The position numbers and the translations under genes were made by a program. This document shows positions 1 to 7,522 of a DNA stretch of 15,215 bases, in pieces; position 1 is the first letter of the stretch; the number at the start of each line of letters is the position of its first letter. The notes beneath the pieces were generated by a model. The model made no database searches, was not told the origin of the DNA, and saw only the letters and a program-made list of their open reading frames with translations. This DNA is from CABRXV01 sp900754955 (GTDB lineage: Bacteria; Actinomycetota; Coriobacteriia; Coriobacteriales; Eggerthellaceae): the NCBI GenBank assembly GCA_902475005.1, contig CABRXV010000045.1, forward strand, positions 1 to 15,215, in the 5' to 3' direction.

Positions 1-125
1 CCCGTTCGTGCCAAATCAGGCCGAGAAGGGCGGTTTGAGACCGCAAACGCCCTCTTCTGCACCGAGAAGCGCCTTTTCGGACCGGGTTTTCCGGGAAGTG
101 GACGGAAAACGCGCTTCTCGGCTTT
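1..125. repeat. Dispersed palindromic repeat, copy 1 (left part cut by window edge)
   Basis: This stretch matches 11413-11536 in the same orientation with five substitutions and one single-base indel. Its motif CCGAGAAG and the complement CTTCTCGG recur, forming inverted repeats, notably GCCGAGAAGCGC-type arms near the right end. The left arm of the first hairpin lies outside the window. There is no convincing coding region: short open frames here only reflect the repetitive GC-rich composition. It lies downstream of the minus-strand MFS gene, as copy 2 lies downstream of the LuxR gene. It is probably a noncoding intergenic repeat family of this genome. Confidence 0.85.
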
Positions 126-244
126 TCGCGTGCCTTTTGGTGGCGGCGTAGCAGATTTAGGCCGGCACGACGTGGAGGGCCGAGGGGGTCACGCCCAAAA
201 GCGCTGGCGTTTCTGGAGTCGTGCTGGGGCGCTTGCTGCTCCGA

Positions 245-382
245 GCTCGTCCAAAGTCGTGCGGGGTGCCGACCTACGCTCGCCCAGAAGTGCGCTGGAG
301 CGCCTTGCGCTCGTCCAAAGGTGCACTGGAGCACCCTGAGCTCACCCAAAGTCGCCCCGATGCGCCCTACGCTCGTTCCGCG
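245..382. repeat. Degenerate tandem repeat, ~31-33 bp units, hairpin-forming
   Basis: Four consecutive units begin with GCTCGTCCAAAG-like sequence at 245, 278, 309 and 340 (lengths 33, 31, 31, 31), with a partial fifth unit starting at 371. A weaker related unit may lie around 190-244. Units 2 and 3 each contain a small hairpin with different but still complementary arms (GCGC-TGGA-GCGC and GGTGC-ACTGGA-GCACC). The fourth unit overlaps the stop codon of the minus-strand MFS gene, so the array starts at that gene's 3' end. No spacers are present, so it is not a CRISPR array. Its function is unknown; a 3'-end RNA structure is possible. Confidence 0.65.
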
Positions 383-1653
383 CGGCGCGCCAGAACGACG
401 GTGAGCGCAATGGTGAGCGCGAGGAACGCTGCCACACCGCCGAACAGCACGAGGTAGGTGCCGGTCACCTCGATGAGCGTGCCCCACACGAAACCGGTGA
501 GCGCGCCGCTGATCGATGCAGCCATGGACACGCGCGCGTAGATCTTCGGATAGTCGAGCGTGCCGAACGCGCGGCGCGTGAAAATGGGCATCATGACGTT
601 GGTCACGCCGTAGAAGAAACCGAAAGCGAAGGCGGCGATGTAGAACACAACCGCTCCGCAATCGCCGAGGGCGAACAGCGCCACGCCCACGATGCCGAGC
701 GCCGTGCCGGCGATGGCGCCTGCGTAGGGCTTGCGGTCGCCCACCCAGCCGAGCACGAGCTTCGAGATGGTCTGGCCCGCCATCGCGGCCGACGACGCCG
801 TAGCACCGAGCAGCGGCATCGCGGCCGACAGCGGCAGGGTGGCGGCGTAGCTCGGAATCATGAAGTACACGTACATGCCGAAGTTCAGGAAGAAGCAGAT
901 GGCGGCGATGAGGATGAACGCGGGGGAGCGAAACGCCTGGGCGGCGGGCACGCCCGTCTCGGCGGGCTGACTCGCTATGGCAGCGCCGTTCGCAGCCGCT
1001 TGTTCGCATGTCTCCTCCGAGCCGTACGGTGCAAGCCCCTTGTCGGACGGACGGCTCGCCACGAGGAAGATGCTCGTGGGAACGGTGAGCGCTGACAGGG
1101 CAGCGAACACGAGGTAGGTAGCCGACCAGCCGATCTCGATGATGAGCGCCCCGCCGACCGAGCTCCACACCACGCCGCCGACGCCGGTGAACGCCATGAC
1201 GATGCCCACGAGGAAGCCCGCCTTCTTTGCGAACCAGCGGTTGATGAGCGTCGAGGGTGCGAGGAACAGCAGCATGGCGATGCTGATTCCCATGACGAAG
1301 GCCCCCACGTAGAATTGCCAGAGCTCGCTCGTGAACGACAGCCACACGAAGTCGAGCGCTGCCAGCGCACTCGCCCCCGCGATGGCGATGCGGGCATCGG
1401 CGCGTCCGAGCAGACGCCCGAGCAGCGGCAGGAAGATAAGCGACGAGAGCCAGAGGATCGACGTGTAGTAGCTGAGCATACCCGCACCGACGCCGAGATG
1501 TTCGGAGAGCGACGTGTAGAAGATACCGGCGCAGCTGAGGCCGAGCGAGAGCGGTATGAAGCTCGTGAGAACGAGCGCGATGACGACGCGATAGCCGAAG
1601 AACAGGCCGTGCGTGCGCACCTTGTCGCCTGCCTGATGTGCCGGGTTTTCCAT
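367..1653 (-). CDS. Major facilitator superfamily transporter (OFA/monocarboxylate-like)
   Basis: This is a 428-residue multi-pass inner-membrane protein with about 12 hydrophobic segments, the usual MFS size. The first half has a loop of the motif A type (GRLLGRADAR, about residues 73-82), and the second half has the clearer counterpart GWVGDRK. A hydrophilic loop of about 45 residues (DKGLAPYGSEETCEQ onwards) separates the two six-helix halves. The overall look resembles oxalate/formate-antiporter or monocarboxylate-type MFS carriers, so a small organic acid or aromatic is a plausible cargo; the substrate is not determinable. The start at 1653 is chosen because AAAGGAGAAG precedes it; an in-frame ATG at 1731 would leave almost no leader after the predicted promoter. 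It is transcribed divergently from the molybdoenzyme and shares the operator block at 1817-1862, suggesting uptake or export for that pathway. Confidence 0.93.
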   Translation of the reverse strand: MENPAHQAGDKVRTHGLFFGYRVVIALVLTSFIPLSLGLSCAGIFYTSLSEHLGVGAGMLSYYTSILWLSSLIFLPLLGRLLGRADARIAIAGASALAALDFVWLSFTSELWQFYVGAFVMGISIAMLLFLAPSTLINRWFAKKAGFLVGIVMAFTGVGGVVWSSVGGALIIEIGWSATYLVFAALSALTVPTSIFLVASRPSDKGLAPYGSEETCEQAAANGAAIASQPAETGVPAAQAFRSPAFILIAAICFFLNFGMYVYFMIPSYAATLPLSAAMPLLGATASSAAMAGQTISKLVLGWVGDRKPYAGAIAGTALGIVGVALFALGDCGAVVFYIAAFAFGFFYGVTNVMMPIFTRRAFGTLDYPKIYARVSMAASISGALTGFVWGTLIEVTGTYLVLFGGVAAFLALTIALTVVLARRAERA

Positions 1654-1754
1654 GACGGGGCTTCTCCTTTCGATGCGGTGATGCGGTTGCTTCCACGGGG
1701 TGACGCGCGCGGCGCTGGCCGCTTTCCGCATGCCCCGTCTCTTGTCGCTTTTCC

Positions 1755-1760
1755 ACTATA
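1755..1760 (-). promoter_or_regulatory. Candidate -10 box for the MFS gene (TATAGT)
   Basis: On the minus strand the sequence reads TATAGTGG. A 17-bp spacer would put a poor -35 (ACGTAC) at 1778-1783, as expected for an activator-dependent promoter. The box lies 56 bp downstream of the 21-bp operator. The regulator gene's TATAATGG box has nearly the same spacing (57 bp) from its copy of the operator. The predicted leader to the ATG at 1653 is roughly 95 nt. Confidence 0.5.
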
Positions 1761-1816
1761 GGGGTGTGCGCTGCGCGGTACGTCGTTCTGCGAGGTGTAA
1801 AAGTCCAGTTCAGAGC

Positions 1817-1862
1817 TTTTCATGCAGGCTGTATGAGTGCGCGCGGGCGGTTCATGAACCGC
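1817..1862. promoter_or_regulatory. Bipartite operator block, copy A (MFS/molybdoenzyme intergenic region)
   Basis: Read on the minus strand, positions 1862-1851 are GCGGTTCATGAA, followed by 13 unconserved bases and then a 21-bp stretch (1837-1817) containing TCATACAGCCTGCATGAAAA. The whole arrangement recurs at 9294-9339 on the plus strand with 11/12 and 21/21 matches and identical internal spacing. The 21-mer is an imperfect palindrome (TCATACAG-C-CTGCATGA). The distal element here is part of a perfect 16-bp palindrome, GCGGTTCATGAACCGC (1847-1862). It probably binds the LuxR-type regulator encoded at 9439-11295 (inference). Confidence 0.75.
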
Positions 1863-1880
1863 GGATGGCGCGCTTCGGCG

Positions 1881-1886
1881 GATACT
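1881..1886 (+). promoter_or_regulatory. Weak candidate -10 box for the molybdoenzyme operon (GATACT)
   Basis: GATACT lies 71 bp before the chosen ATG at 1957. Its would-be -35 region (around 1858-1863) is not recognisable and overlaps the end of the 16-bp palindrome. A similar GGATACT occurs in the candidate promoter of the hydrolase gene. The support is slight. Confidence 0.2.
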
Positions 1887-1956
1887 CGCATTGAAAGAAA
1901 CCGCCGCGCGCGTTGCCGGCAGGCGGTTCGTTGCGAGAGAGAAAGCGAGGTCTGCG

Positions 1957-4296
1957 ATGCACGAAGAATTCGGATTCGTCGAACACGAGCATCCGTGGCG
2001 CTACGAGGAGGGCGACCTGACCGTCACGCGCGGCAGCGCATGGTCGGGCCCGGGATGCCATCTGGGCTGCGGCGTGCTCATGTACACCGACAAGGACGGC
2101 ACGCTCGTGAAAGTGGAGGGCGATCCCGAGAACCCCTTCAATAAAGGACGCCTTTGCGTGCGCTGCTTGGACATGATCGAGTCGACCTACAACGACAACC
2201 GCGTGCTCTACCCGATGCGCCGCACGGGCGGCCGCGGCACCGACACGTGGGAGCGCATCACCTGGGATGAGGCCTACGACGAGATAGCCGAGAAATTCCT
2301 CGCCTACAAGAAAGAGTTCGGCGCCGAGTCGGTGCTGTTCTACAAGGGCACCGGCCGCGACATCGCTCCGTGGATCAGCCACCTCGCCTGGTCGTTCGGC
2401 AGCCCCAACGTGGTGTTCGGCCTGTCGGGCTGCGCGTGCTTCGTGCCGCGCATCGCGGCATCCACGTGCACGTCGGGATCGTTTTGGGTGGGCGACTACT
2501 CCCAGCAGTTCGCCGACCGCTACGACAATCCCGATTGGAAGTGCCCGGAGCTCATCGCTTTGTGGGGCAACAACCCCATCGTGTCGAACTCCGACGGCCT
2601 GTACGGTCACTGGGTGGTCGATTGCATGAAGCGCGGTTCGAAGATCATCTCGGTCGACCCGAAGATGACCTGGCTCGGCACCAAGGCGGTGCTGCATCTG
2701 CCGTTGCGTCCCGGTACCGACGCGGCGCTCGCCATGGGCATGCTCCACGTGATGATCGAAGAGGAGATCTACGACAAGGAGTTCGTCGAGAAGTGGTGCT
2801 TCGGCTTCGAGGACCTCGCCGAGGCCGTGAAGCCCTACACGCCTGAGCGCACGGCTGAGATCACCTGGGTCGACGCCGACAAGATCGTGAAGGCGGCGCG
2901 CATGATCGCCGCGGCCGACGGCTTCGTGATGCAGTGGGGTGTGGCCACCGACATGAGCAAGGAGGCGATTCCGTCCTGCCAGGCGCTGTCGGCCCTGTTC
3001 CAGATCACGGGCAACGTCGACAATCCCGGCGGCATGATCTCGCCGCCGTCGATCCTTGCGTACTACAACGGCTGGGGCTGGGAGAACCTGCCGCCCGAGC
3101 AGCAGGAGAAGCGCCTCGGCATCCACAAGTACCCGCTGTACCACTACGGCTTCAAGAACGCCTCGACCGACGTGGTGCTCGAATGTCTGGAGACGGGCAA
3201 GGACGAGCTCGGCAACGACTACCCGCTCAAGGCGGCTTGGCTGCAGACCACCAACCCGCTCGTGAACTCCTCGCCCGAGACGCGCCGCACCTACCACGCG
3301 CTCAACAAGCTCGAGTTCATCGTGTCGATCGACATGTACCTGACGCCCACCGTGCAGGCGCTCGCCGACATCGTGCTGCCGGCGTGCACGTACCCCGAGC
3401 GCAACGGCATCCGCATCGGCGACGGCGTCCAGCGCGGCGAGACCATCAACAAGTGCTGCCAGGTGGGCGAGGCGAAGTCCGATATGGTGATCAACTGGGA
3501 GCTCGGCAAGCGCATCGCCCCCGAGTTCTTCCCGTGGGACACCGAAGAGGACATGTTCAGCCACATCCTCGAGGGGATGGGCATGACCTTCGAAGAGCTG
3601 CGCGAGGCTGCACCCACGTATCTTCCGTTCGAATACCGCAAGTACGAGAAGGGGCTTCTGCGCGCCGACGGCCAGCCCGGCTTTGAGACGGCGACGGGCA
3701 AGATCGAGCTGCGTTCCACCTACTTCGCCATGACGGGCCTCGACGACGTGCCGAGCTTTGAGGAGCCCTCGCCGGGTCCCGTGGCCGATCCCGATCTGTA
3801 TAAGGACTACCCGCTCGTGCTCACCACTGGCGCGCGCACGTGGTCGATGTTCCATTCCGAGCATCGTCAGGTTCCGCGCCTGCGCGCCCTGCGTCCCGAT
3901 CCCGTGCTCGAGATCCATCCCGACGCGGCCGCGAAGTACGGCGTGGCGGAGGGCGACTGGGTGTGGGTCGAGAACCACCGCGGTCGCGCCAAGCGCCGCG
4001 TGGTGTTCAACGAGGGCCTCGATCCGCGCTATTGCTCGACCGATCACGGCTGGTGGCTGCCTGAGGCGCCCGCCTACGAGGAGGGCGGCTACAGCGGCAT
4101 GTGGGACTACACGATCAACCAGCTGCTCGCCTATGACTGCGGGCGTTCGGGTTTCGGTTCGAATTACAAGACCGTGCTCTGCCGCATCTACCAATGCGAG
4201 CTGGGGGATCACAACACCGAGGACAACCCGCTCGGATGCGGTGCGCCGGCGGGCGAGCCCGTACATGCCGACAAGGACGGAAAGGAAGGCGAGTAG
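1957..4296 (+). CDS. Molybdopterin oxidoreductase, DMSO-reductase superfamily, catalytic subunit (catechol-dehydroxylase-like candidate)
   Basis: The 779-residue protein has the superfamily layout. It runs from an N-terminal Fe-S region (C34, C38, C67, C70), through WGNNP near residue 202 and ISVDPKM near 231, to LRPGTDAALAMGM near 250. FQITGNVDNPGGM follows near 347, then a C-terminal molybdopterin-binding domain from about residue 617 (YPLVLTTGARTWSMFHSEHR). There is no twin-arginine signal or membrane segment, so it should be cytoplasmic. The position where the third cluster cysteine usually stands is M42, while C70 is extra. The start at 1957 is preferred because GCGAGG lies six bases upstream; an upstream ATG at 1891 lacks this. 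A tiny Fe-S gene follows after 2 bp. Family context in gut Eggerthellaceae includes catechol dehydroxylases with this catalytic-plus-small-Fe-S arrangement, but the substrate here is unproven. Confidence 0.94.
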   Translation: MHEEFGFVEHEHPWRYEEGDLTVTRGSAWSGPGCHLGCGVLMYTDKDGTLVKVEGDPENPFNKGRLCVRCLDMIESTYNDNRVLYPMRRTGGRGTDTWERITWDEAYDEIAEKFLAYKKEFGAESVLFYKGTGRDIAPWISHLAWSFGSPNVVFGLSGCACFVPRIAASTCTSGSFWVGDYSQQFADRYDNPDWKCPELIALWGNNPIVSNSDGLYGHWVVDCMKRGSKIISVDPKMTWLGTKAVLHLPLRPGTDAALAMGMLHVMIEEEIYDKEFVEKWCFGFEDLAEAVKPYTPERTAEITWVDADKIVKAARMIAAADGFVMQWGVATDMSKEAIPSCQALSALFQITGNVDNPGGMISPPSILAYYNGWGWENLPPEQQEKRLGIHKYPLYHYGFKNASTDVVLECLETGKDELGNDYPLKAAWLQTTNPLVNSSPETRRTYHALNKLEFIVSIDMYLTPTVQALADIVLPACTYPERNGIRIGDGVQRGETINKCCQVGEAKSDMVINWELGKRIAPEFFPWDTEEDMFSHILEGMGMTFEELREAAPTYLPFEYRKYEKGLLRADGQPGFETATGKIELRSTYFAMTGLDDVPSFEEPSPGPVADPDLYKDYPLVLTTGARTWSMFHSEHRQVPRLRALRPDPVLEIHPDAAAKYGVAEGDWVWVENHRGRAKRRVVFNEGLDPRYCSTDHGWWLPEAPAYEEGGYSGMWDYTINQLLAYDCGRSGFGSNYKTVLCRIYQCELGDHNTEDNPLGCGAPAGEPVHADKDGKEGE

Positions 4297-4298
4297 CC

Positions 4299-4640
4299 AT
4301 GGCGAAGGGTATTCTGGTCGACTACGAATGGTGCTCTGGCTGCCATTCCTGCGAGATGGCGTGCGCGGTGGAGCTGACGCACGAGTTCCCCGCGGGCCAT
4401 CAGGGCGTGTCGGTGCATCACGAAGGCCTGTACAAGATCGGCGAGGATCGCTGGAATGACATCTACCTGCCGGTGTTCACCGAGCTGTGCGATCAGTGCG
4501 CGGCGCGTCGGGCGGCGGGCGAGGCCGAGCCTACGTGCGTGAAGCACTGCCAGGCGCATGTGCTCAAGTACGGCGAGGTTGAAGAGCTGGCTCGTGATCT
4601 TGCCGCCAAGCCCAAGCAGGTGCTGTACTGTCTCGGGTAA
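4299..4640 (+). CDS. Small two-[4Fe-4S] ferredoxin-like electron-transfer subunit
   Basis: This 113-residue protein starts two bases after the molybdoenzyme stop codon, with AAGGAAGG upstream, so the two are translated as a pair. Its N-terminus has CSGCHSCEMAC (C12, C15, C18, C22: CX2CX2CX3C). A second set, CDQC followed by a 12-residue gap and CVKHC, completes ligands for a second cluster. It is well short of the roughly 180-200 residues of DmsB/NrfC-like subunits and lacks their further cluster motifs. There is no signal peptide or membrane anchor. It probably passes electrons from a soluble donor to the molybdoenzyme in the cytoplasm. A strong terminator directly downstream makes this a two-gene operon. 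Confidence 0.92.
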   Translation: MAKGILVDYEWCSGCHSCEMACAVELTHEFPAGHQGVSVHHEGLYKIGEDRWNDIYLPVFTELCDQCAARRAAGEAEPTCVKHCQAHVLKYGEVEELARDLAAKPKQVLYCLG

Positions 4641-4683
4641 CGTCTGGACAGCGTGCCGTTTTCAGCGCCACGTGACATGCGAA

Positions 4684-4717
4684 GCCGGGGTCTGCGCAAT
4701 GCAGGCCCCGGCTTTTT
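4684..4717 (+). terminator. Intrinsic terminator of the molybdoenzyme operon
   Basis: The arms GCCGGGGTCTGC and GCAGGCCCCGGC pair over 12 positions with one G-U, across a five-base loop, followed directly by six T residues. It lies 43 bp after the stop codon of the Fe-S subunit. This is a textbook rho-independent terminator. Confidence 0.92.
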
Positions 4718-5303
4718 TGTTTTGCCTTGGGATTGTTTCGCCTGATGGGGTGCGCTGTGCGCTCAGCGTGCGCTGCTTTGGGGGGGGTTCGGCTGGGGGT
4801 TGGTGGGCGTAGTGAGTGCTGGCGGGGCGGCGGCGCGGCGGTGCGCGATCGGGCGCTGGCGGAAGTTCGGCCGCGTATTGGTGGATGAGGGCGCCTCGAG
4901 AAGGAAAAAATGCGCAAAAATGACCGAAGTATCCTGTTGAGAAGTAGGGCGGCGCTCGAAGCTCAACTCCGACCAGGCAAAATGCATCCGCGAGGACGCC
5001 CAATACGTGCTCGAAGGGAGATCCATTGGGTACTTCGGTGAAAAATCTGCAGATCGTCTGGCGTTATGCGCCCGGTAACGCGGCTGTGGCGTAGCAGCGC
5101 GGTGCGAATCCACCGCAGCGACGCGAATTGGCAGCAGCTGCGCCGCGAGCCGGCTGTGGCCGCGCGCTGCGAATCGGCCTCACCCGCAGTGCGAACCCGC
5201 TGCCGCCTCACCGCGCTGATTGGCCGCCATCGTGTGGGGCGGTCTGTGCGGGCTTCTGACCCCAAATCTACCCGCCCTCACACAATCCCCCTCCAACGAA
5301 AAG
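4718..5303. other. Gene-free stretch between convergent operons
   Basis: No convincing gene is seen on either strand: open frames are short, overlap in several frames and have no family resemblance. Visible structure includes a 9-bp inverted repeat ACCGAAGTA / TACTTCGGT (4923-4931 and 5031-5039) enclosing 99 bp. Inside that is a smaller GTTGAG/CTCAAC hairpin and two GCTCGAAG copies. Further right is a degenerate direct repeat beginning CGGCTGTGGC at 5081 and 5151. The A-rich run at 4901-4921 stands out in this GC-rich DNA. A decayed mobile fragment or structured noncoding region is possible; nothing specific can be named. Confidence 0.5.
5081..5190. repeat. Degenerate direct repeat, 70-bp period
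   Basis: Two ~40-bp segments (5081-5120 and 5151-5190) both start CGGCTGTGGC and continue with similar GCGNTGCGAATC and CACCGCAG-like sequence. A third partial echo, GCAGTGCGAACC, lies near 5186-5197. No coding or mobile-element signal accompanies them. Confidence 0.4.
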
Positions 5304-5337
5304 GCGGAGGAGCGGACGCTCGGGTCCGCTCCTCCGC
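5304..5337 (-). terminator. Probable intrinsic terminator of the minus-strand flavoprotein operon
   Basis: Perfect 14-bp arms GCGGAGGAGCGGAC and GTCCGCTCCTCCGC enclose a 6-base loop. On the minus strand the stem is followed by CTTTTCG, a short T run. It lies about 200 bp past the stop codon of the flavoprotein gene. It would have little activity in the plus direction, where no T run follows. Confidence 0.65.
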
Positions 5338-5482
5338 TAGGGGGATGCTGCTTGCTTGCAGCTTCAAAGAGGGAAGGGTGGCATAAACACCGCGTTCGAC
5401 TCTTGCGAACGGCGCCTGCGACGCGCCGCCGATGTCGATGCTCGCGCCACGCTGTAGGCGCCGTGCCGTTCTTTCAGCGAGG

Positions 5483-5527
5483 GCTGTCGGCGGAAACACC
5501 TTCCAAAGAAGCGCTTCCGCCGACAGC
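5483..5527 (-). terminator. Stem-loop right after the flavoprotein gene
   Basis: Perfect 13-bp arms GCTGTCGGCGGAA and TTCCGCCGACAGC flank a 19-base loop, starting 10 bases beyond the stop codon at 5538. No T run follows, so it may be a 3'-end stabiliser or rho-assisted terminator rather than a standard intrinsic terminator. Confidence 0.5.
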
Positions 5528-5537
5528 GCGTTCGCCT

Positions 5538-7475
5538 CTAGGCGTTGAAGCCTGCGTCGAAGCCCTCGCGCACGGCCTGCAGCGCCAGGCGCGCCTCGAC
5601 GGCGTCGCCCACCTTCACCACATCGCACAGGCCCTCGAGCTCAGCGCTCAGCGGGTCGTAGGCGGTGGTGCCGAAGGCGGTCACCACGGTGTCGCAGGGG
5701 TGGAGCCACTCGCGGTCGCCGCTTGCGAGGATGACGCCCTCGTCGGTGATCTCCTTGAGCGAGGTGTTGGTGTACACCGTCACGAAGTTCTTCTGCAGGT
5801 CCTCCTTGAGGTTCACGAGGATGCCCGGATCCATGCCGCCGCCGATCTCGGCCTGGCGGGTGGAGATGGCCACGCTCGCCTTGCACTGGGTGGACAGGAA
5901 GGCCGCCGTCTCGCTGCCGATGAGGCCGCCGCCGATCACGATGCAGAACATGCCCGCCTGCGCGCGCCCGCGCAACAGGTCCTGCGCCTCGATGACATGG
6001 TTCTTGTCCATGCCGGGATACGTGCGCGGCGTGGGCTTGGCACCCGTGGCGACGATCACCTTGTCAGGATGCTCGGCGCGCACGATGTCGGCGGTGAGCG
6101 GCGTGTTCATGCGCACTTCCACGCCGAGCTTCTCGAGCTGGCGAATCTGCCAGCCGACGAACGGGGCGAAGTCTCCCTTGTGAGGCGGGTAGGACGCGGT
6201 GACGAACTGGCCGCCGAGCGTGTCGCTTGCCTCGAACAGCACGACCTCGTGCCCCTTGATGGCCGCAGCTCGCGCCGCCTCCATGCCGGCGACGCCGCCG
6301 CCTGCGATGTAGACGCGCTTCTTCTGCGCGGCGGGGGAGTAGTCGTACTCCCACTCGTGTCCGAGCTCGGGGTTCACCATGCAGTAAATCGGCACGCCCT
6401 GGTAGGTGGATGCGGTGCAGCCCTGCAGGCAGCGCACGCAGGGGCGGATGTCGTTCGCGTCGCCGGCGGCCAGCTTGTTGGGCAGATGCGGGTCGGTGAG
6501 CGACATGCGCGCCATCGTGATGAAGTCGGCGTTGCCCTCTTCGAGGATCTCCTCGGCCATGTACGGATCATGGATGGAGCCGACGGCAAGCACGGGGATG
6601 TTCACGATCTTCTTCGCCTCGGCCGCGAAGCGCGCGCCGTAGCCGTGCTCCTGGTAGAACGAACCCACGATGCCGTGCGAGGAGCGCGTGCCGTACTGCG
6701 AGAACGACACGTGCAGTGCGTCGGCGCCCCAGCTCTCGATGTCGCGCCACATGCGATGCGTCTCGAGCGCCTTGCGGCCGCCGTCGGTCTCCTCCTGGGT
6801 GGACAGGCGCACCTGGATGGGGAAGTCGGGGCCGACGGCCGCGCGGCAGGCGTCCATGATCTCATGCAGGAAGCGCATGCGGTTCTCGTAGCTGCCGCCG
6901 TAGCGGTCGGTGCGCTTGTTGCACGACAGCGAGATGAACTCGTGGATGAGGTAGCCGTGGGCCGCGTGGATCTCGATGCCGTCGAAGCCGGCCTCTTTCG
7001 CGTTGGCGGCCGCCTGGGCGAAGTCGGCGACAAGCTGCTTGATCTCGGGGATGGTGAGCTCGTGCACCTCGGAGGGGTTCCACGGATCGGGGATGGGCGA
7101 GCAGGACACGGGCGTCATGCCGCCGTTCACAGCGGCGGTCGCCTGACGGCCGGCGTGGTAGATCTGGGCGAAGATCTTCGCGCCGTGCTCGTGCACGGCC
7201 TCGGTGAGCTTGCGGTGGCTCTTCACGTGCTCGGGCGAGTAGAGGCCGGCGACGTGCGGATAGCCGCCCGCATGCTCGTTGATGAGGTAGTCCTCGGTGA
7301 TGATGAGGCCCCAGCCGCCCTTGGCCTTCTCCTCGTGGTACTTGATGAACTGCTCGGTCGCCAGGTGCGGCGCGGGGCACATGTTGGCCACCATCGCGCC
7401 CACCACGAGGCGGTTCTTCAGCTCGCAGGAGCCGATCTTGCCGGGGGAGAGCAGGTGCTTGAACGTCTCGGTCAT
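5538..7475 (-). CDS. Old-yellow-enzyme-type FMN/FAD/4Fe-4S reductase (2,4-dienoyl-CoA reductase / BaiCD-BaiH-like)
   Basis: The 645-residue protein has the full domain order of the 2,4-dienoyl-CoA reductase/trimethylamine dehydrogenase family. An N-terminal FMN-binding TIM barrel carries QIYHAGRQ near 104-111 and the active-site stretch EIHAAHGYL (H170, H173, Y175). A [4Fe-4S] site follows (C346, C349, C353, C365; CX2CX3CX11C). A FAD/NAD(P)H half has GGGVAG at 392-397 and GGGLIG at 515-520. Family members reduce activated C=C bonds of enoates, dienoyl-CoAs or bile-acid intermediates in the cytoplasm. The start at 7475 is chosen for TTGGAG just upstream; an extension to 7532 would overlap the upstream intercistronic hairpin region. 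It is the last gene of a minus-strand group after DUF1097. All visible cofactor motifs are intact. The substrate is unknown; the neighbouring molybdoenzyme suggests the same pathway. Confidence 0.94.
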   Translation of the reverse strand: MTETFKHLLSPGKIGSCELKNRLVVGAMVANMCPAPHLATEQFIKYHEEKAKGGWGLIITEDYLINEHAGGYPHVAGLYSPEHVKSHRKLTEAVHEHGAKIFAQIYHAGRQATAAVNGGMTPVSCSPIPDPWNPSEVHELTIPEIKQLVADFAQAAANAKEAGFDGIEIHAAHGYLIHEFISLSCNKRTDRYGGSYENRMRFLHEIMDACRAAVGPDFPIQVRLSTQEETDGGRKALETHRMWRDIESWGADALHVSFSQYGTRSSHGIVGSFYQEHGYGARFAAEAKKIVNIPVLAVGSIHDPYMAEEILEEGNADFITMARMSLTDPHLPNKLAAGDANDIRPCVRCLQGCTASTYQGVPIYCMVNPELGHEWEYDYSPAAQKKRVYIAGGGVAGMEAARAAAIKGHEVVLFEASDTLGGQFVTASYPPHKGDFAPFVGWQIRQLEKLGVEVRMNTPLTADIVRAEHPDKVIVATGAKPTPRTYPGMDKNHVIEAQDLLRGRAQAGMFCIVIGGGLIGSETAAFLSTQCKASVAISTRQAEIGGGMDPGILVNLKEDLQKNFVTVYTNTSLKEITDEGVILASGDREWLHPCDTVVTAFGTTAYDPLSAELEGLCDVVKVGDAVEARLALQAVREGFDAGFNA

Positions 7476-7522
7476 GGGTTCTCCAATCGGGTTAAACGAA
7501 ACGGATGCTTGTCGGTCGTTGA

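Noticed and set aside
245..382. Possible CRISPR array
   Set aside because: The units are contiguous, degenerate and lack unique spacers; no cas genes are present.
130..457. Short plus-strand frames across the tandem repeat
   Set aside because: No ribosome-binding site or family resemblance; the sequence is better explained as degenerate tandem repeats.
1852..4266. Minus-strand open frame of 804 codons opposite the molybdoenzyme
   Set aside because: It is an antisense shadow: the plus strand encodes all expected molybdopterin-enzyme motifs.
4763..5113. Minus-strand frame of 116 codons in the gene-free stretch
   Set aside because: No recognisable domain, no ribosome-binding site, and other frames of similar length overlap it.
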